From Eopsaltria australis (lineage: Eukaryota > Chordata > Aves > Passeriformes > Petroicidae), in NCBI GenBank assembly GCA_034509425.1, contig JAVTVJ010000520.1:620001-684000 (forward strand): 64,000 bases of DNA. The letters run 5' to 3'. Position numbers and translations under genes: made by a program. Below the pieces are notes generated by a model. The model ran no database searches and was not told where the DNA came from. It saw only the letters and a list, made by a program, of their open reading frames with translations. Numbering within the stretch: position 1 is the stretch's first letter; every line of letters begins with the position of its first letter. Shown here piece after piece: positions 60,263 to 64,000 of the stretch.

Positions 60263-63200
60263 CTGGCATCGCTGCATTTCTACTGAGATTTGTTCTGAAA
60301 ATGCAGCATGACCATTTTCACTTTCAGATACAGACACAGCTTTGTTCCAAAAAAAAAAAAAAAAAAAAATTAGAGTTGTTTCCCCCAATCCAAACATCCT
60401 CCAGCCCCCAGTCCACCTCAGACAGCCCTTCCAGATCAATAGGAAATTTGGAATACAATAATTTTGGAACAACACACAATCAAATGCTGCGTGTCACCAC
60501 TGAGATGCTCGGTAAGAGCAGTCCTGGTTCTGTCCCTGGTCAGGCACATTTGTCCATATAAGATGAGGAGGAAGGGAGAGGAAACATCCTCCTCCTTCAG
60601 GGTGGAACAGGAGTTTGATGCCTGCTACTGTTAAAAGCTGCTTTTCCTCTGAATTTGCCCCTTTTACACACCCCTGATTTTTTTTTTTTACCCTAACAGG
60701 AAAATGACATTCAAGTGGCTGAGTCTGCGTTTATAGAGACACTGTCAGTCAGCAAAGAGCTACAGGACAGACTCACCAGTCTCTGCTCTGAAGTAGGTCA
60801 CAGCAACTGCCACAGAATCCCTTCAAACCCGTTTAAAATCCAATAAGTCTAAGGAAAAAGACCCGTGGAAATGTATCTAATTTGAAAATCACTTTGGCTG
60901 AGTTCAATTCTGCAAATCATTTAAACACGGTCTTAACCTGACACTAATGAATCAGCTCACACGAGTCAGAGATGCTCGAAGATCAGATCTGAAGGGCTCA
61001 GCCTCCTGCACCATCACATCCCAGGAGAGGCCCCGCTCGTGGCAGCAGCTCCAGCAGACACTGGTGGCAGTTTTACACCAGTTACATCAGCACAGTTACA
61101 CCCTGTAGAGGAGCCCCACGCGCCCCCAGTTGTTTCAACCTCAAGCCATCTCAAGGTTTACCAGGGGCTAATTCAAAAATAAAAATTTAAGTCTCTCCCA
61201 ATGGGAAACGTTGCCATTTTTCAAGTGCAATTTAAAAGATGCTGAAAGGGATCATTGTGTTTCATTTTGTGAGGAAGAAAAGAAAGACCAAAACCACTTT
61301 ATAATTCTCTGGCATTCAGATGCCCTAAATATATCCAACCCTGCCAGGGAAATCTCATGCTTACAGCAAGTCTAACATTAGCTGCATCTCCTTCCAACTG
61401 AAAATATTCCTAAAAACATCTGATGGATTCCAAGAGAAGAGGATCATTTATTCTGCCCTAAAGGCTGTTAGGTGACCCTGAGAAGGGATGGGATGGGATC
61501 AGCACCAAGGGAAGGTGAATCTGCATCCAGATCCCAGATCCCAATCCCTACAGCACCGTGCCCAAAGCCAGGAGAGTGCATCCCTTCTATTGCCTCTGAT
61601 TTGCAGCTCAGCACCCCCAGGGATGTGCCTCCCACGGGCTGGGTTTCCTCAGGGTGTACAAAATGAGATGAGGATTCGGAGAACAAGAGGTGGTGGCTTG
61701 GACTTCTGCTGGAAAGAGGGGAAATGCTGATGGGACTTGGTTTAAGTGCTTTGTGATTCCCAATAATTGCCAAAAAGTGTGAGGTGGGGCCTTGGCCTCT
61801 GTGCTCTGCCAGGTGGAAAAAATAAATCCTTGATGTGAAAAAGGGAGGATGAGCAGAGCCCTGGAGGCTGCCTGCAGGCACCTGTGCTCTGAGAGGAACC
61901 TGGGCCAGGAGCAGCACAAACAAGGAGATTGCTGGGAGTTACAGGAAGCAGGAAAGATTCCTTAGAGAGCCAGGACATGGAAAACCACGGCCCTGAGGAG
62001 AGGAAGAGCAGGGATGCTGTGGGAGCTCCTGCAGGGGAACCCAAGCAAGCCACATTTTGGGTGTGAGCCACCCTGGCTGTGGGTCTGCAATCAGTCCTGC
62101 CCTGTGCCTGCTCAAACAGCAGAGCTGAGGAACTGTTTAGGAAAGTAACTCAGCCCTTCTTGGGCGAGGGGAAACAAGAGCATCAGTGCTTTTCCTTATT
62201 AATGCCTTGTGATCTGGAGCATGTGATGTGTGCATGCAATGGTGGACTGGAGAAGGAATGAGAGAGAGAGAAACTCCCTGAAGCCATTTCTGCTTATCCT
62301 CCTTCCTGCTTTTGGAGCACCCTCAGGGATTGCCCTTCTCACAGAGGAGCAGCTCTGGAGGAGACAGAGGGTGACACATTCTCAAGGAGCTTATTTACAA
62401 GTGCTCTTTTCTAAAGATCAATGTGTTGGGCCTGGTGAAGAACGATTTCAATTTTGCCTTGAAAACTTGGATCAAACCCTGCTGACGATGCAAACTCCCC
62501 TGCCATCCAGAGATTAAACTTGTTCTGCTGTTTTTAATGGGGGCCTGAGTGCTTTGCTTGCCAGAGGCTCTCAGCACTGTGCTCCCTCTTGGAGCTGATT
62601 CTGAGAGCACCCTGCAGAAATAATCCAGTTGTGGCTGCACGTTGCTCAGGAGGCGCCTGATGCGTCAGCACCGAGTTGGATCTGGGAGCTCCCCACAGGA
62701 CACAGCTGAAAAGCATTCAGAAAACTGGGGAAACTGCGTGCAAAGACAGGACAAAAAAAAAAAAATACAGCAGTCGAACAAATTTGATTTAATTCTAGAT
62801 CACTACGGGCTCTTCTCATGACCTTGAACAACAGACAGTGATTGAGAGTGCGATGGCAGAGCCAGGACACGAGTGTCCTGTGCAGTGTCTGAGTTTACAA
62901 GAGGTCTATATTCAAACATCCAAAGCAATTTATAGCCTGAGGTACCCTTGGCACACAGCATCTCCTGGGAACTGACTGTCTGGCTGAGGCTGATCACCCT
63001 TGACTTCACCTAGAGCTGCTCAGTCCCTGAGCCAGCAATCAATCCCGCGGGCTGCCGGCCCCTCAGGCTGCTGGAGGTGTGCACGCAGTAAAAGCAGGAG
63101 GCTGCTGCTGCAGTAAATGACCTGTGTTCCTTGATGGCACTGCCCCTGTAAGGTCCATTTCCCACCAGGGTGAAGTGTGATCCTCAGGTCTGTCCCCAGT

Positions 63201-63324
63201 GCAGCCCAGCCTGTTTGGCATCACAGCAGGCAGAGAGGAATGTCCCTTCACCCCTGCTGGAAAGCCCAGCACTGAAAGGCTGTGCCTCAGACAAGCCCTC
63301 AGTCTGCACTAACAAACCTAAGTA
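60263..63324. other. Single-copy DNA with a poly(A) tract
   Basis: An A-run lies at 60349-60369 and another at 62753-62765. No gene or repeat family recognised; a 151-aa minus-strand frame (61468-61923) overlaps plus frames and shows no domain. Confidence 0.45.
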
Positions 63325-63750
63325 TGATGCCCTGGAGTGGCTCCCTAGAACAGAGGCTGGACAGAGTTAGGAGGATAAAGTGGGTATTTATGAAAGGCCT
63401 TCAATAGATGCACCTTGGGTAGTCAGAGCCTCCCAGAGGCTGCACCCAACATGGACAATGGGCACGAGTTTTTCAGACAGAAATGGGTTTGGTCCATTTC
63501 CATATCAGGGATTAATTCTCCAATTACAGCCTCAGGTAATGAAGTCACATTCCCCCAGTTTGCTCCCCCCAATTCACTTTTGTTTGTACTTTTTGGGGCC
63601 TGAGGCTGTGGGGTGTCCTTGGATCTCAGGCCCAGAGGGATTGTTCTGTCTGACCAAAATGTGCAGAGAGCTCACTAACACTCTGTATGGAGTTATACAC
63701 CAATGCACTACAGCATCTGAAAAATATAAACGCCAAAACTTAAGGCATCA
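63325..63750 (-). mobile_element. Solo LTR, family A
   Basis: A 426-bp LTR with plus-strand ends TGATGCC and GGCATCA, flanked by AGTA on both sides (exact 4 bp). It shares a CTAACACTCTGTATGGAG segment with the 36868 copy. Antisense frames (63380-63859) are the recurring family A frame extended into flanking DNA. Confidence 0.88.
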
Positions 63751-63972
63751 AGTATTGCCAGTAAAACACATCTCACTGTCTCCCTCCCTCACGGTGGCTC
63801 AGGGGCACCAGCCTGTGATGGTGCTGGGGAATCTCTGCTCGTTCCTGCAACACAAATAATGAATGACCACGAGCCAGCAGAGCTCCAAGCTCTCTCCTCT
63901 AATCCCAGATGCCCACAGCGTTCCTCTCCTTCACACAGGAGGCTCAGCCCAAGCTCGGTGCCTACATGAGGG
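63751..63972. other. Short single-copy spacer
   Basis: Nothing recognised. Confidence 0.4.
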
Positions 63973-64000
63973 TGATGCCTCTTTGGGGCTACCTAAACAG
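63973..64000 (-). mobile_element. Start of another LTR, cut by window end
   Basis: TGATGCCTCTTTGGGGCTAC followed by CTAAACAG is the reversed 3' end of an A-type LTR, compare GGTAAGCCCAAAAAAGGCAT at 37262-37281. Only 28 bases are in view. Confidence 0.6.

Noticed and set aside
63380..63859. A 159-aa protein shared with several other loci
   Set aside because: It is the antisense frame of the family A LTR running into flanking DNA.
1..64000. CRISPR array, tRNA, rRNA or bacterial operon
   Set aside because: The tandem repeats have no spacers of constant size with unique content, no tRNA cloverleaf was recognised, and CR1 and LTR content shows vertebrate nuclear DNA.

Overview
The window looks like non-coding DNA from a bird, probably a songbird. 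The evidence is three fragments of CR1 LINE 3' ends (3765-3898 plus strand, 19343-19665 minus strand, 55124-55243 plus strand), many solo LTRs of avian-type endogenous retroviruses, GC-rich minisatellites, and no sign of Alu, L1 or other mammalian repeats. The songbird call is inference from LTR richness. I recognise no protein-coding gene, tRNA, rRNA, CRISPR array or bacterial-type operon. The longest open frames (324 aa at 2558-3532, 219 aa at 31804-32463, 203 aa at 44202-44813) fall in GC-rich or tandem-repeat DNA, compete with other open frames, and resemble no family I know. The region is best read as intergenic or deep-intronic.

Layout. 1-6.6 kb is single-copy DNA with a CR1 tail, a CpG-island-like segment (about 4610-5045), and an AT-rich block at 2425-2665 holding an exact PBX-MEIS type composite site. 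6.6-12 kb carries two solo LTRs and a 30-bp minisatellite. 12.5-27 kb holds a series of minisatellites and microsatellites (units of about 20, 41, 9, 5, 6, 20 and 18 bp), a CR1 copy and two inverted LTRs of one family (D); one of these sits inside a minisatellite. 27-34 kb is mostly single-copy, with a 36-bp VNTR at 31984-32342. 34.4-49.7 kb is a dense LTR cluster: eleven solo or truncated LTRs cover about 31% of 15.3 kb. 49.7-64 kb is single-copy DNA with three more LTRs, a tandem array that includes an LTR tail (59342-60262), and an LTR cut by the window end.

The LTRs fall into four groups. A (about 430 bp), B (about 510 bp) and C (about 515 bp) share termini of the form TGATGCC...GGCATCA or GGCAACA; D (455-527 bp) has TGAAAG...CTGACA. 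Nine copies in all four groups have exact 4-bp target duplications, and no gag, pro, pol or env remnant lies between any of them. They therefore look like solo LTRs left by recombination, or non-autonomous copies. Several carry octamer-like POU motifs and TATA arrays, so the likeliest biological role of the window is regulatory: candidate conserved enhancer blocks mixed with retroviral promoter relics. I found no clear new enzyme or defence system. The most unusual structures are the LTR cluster, the close inverted LTR pair at 36202-37283, the LTR between two 24-bp direct repeats at 42126-42557, and the LTR-tail tandem array.
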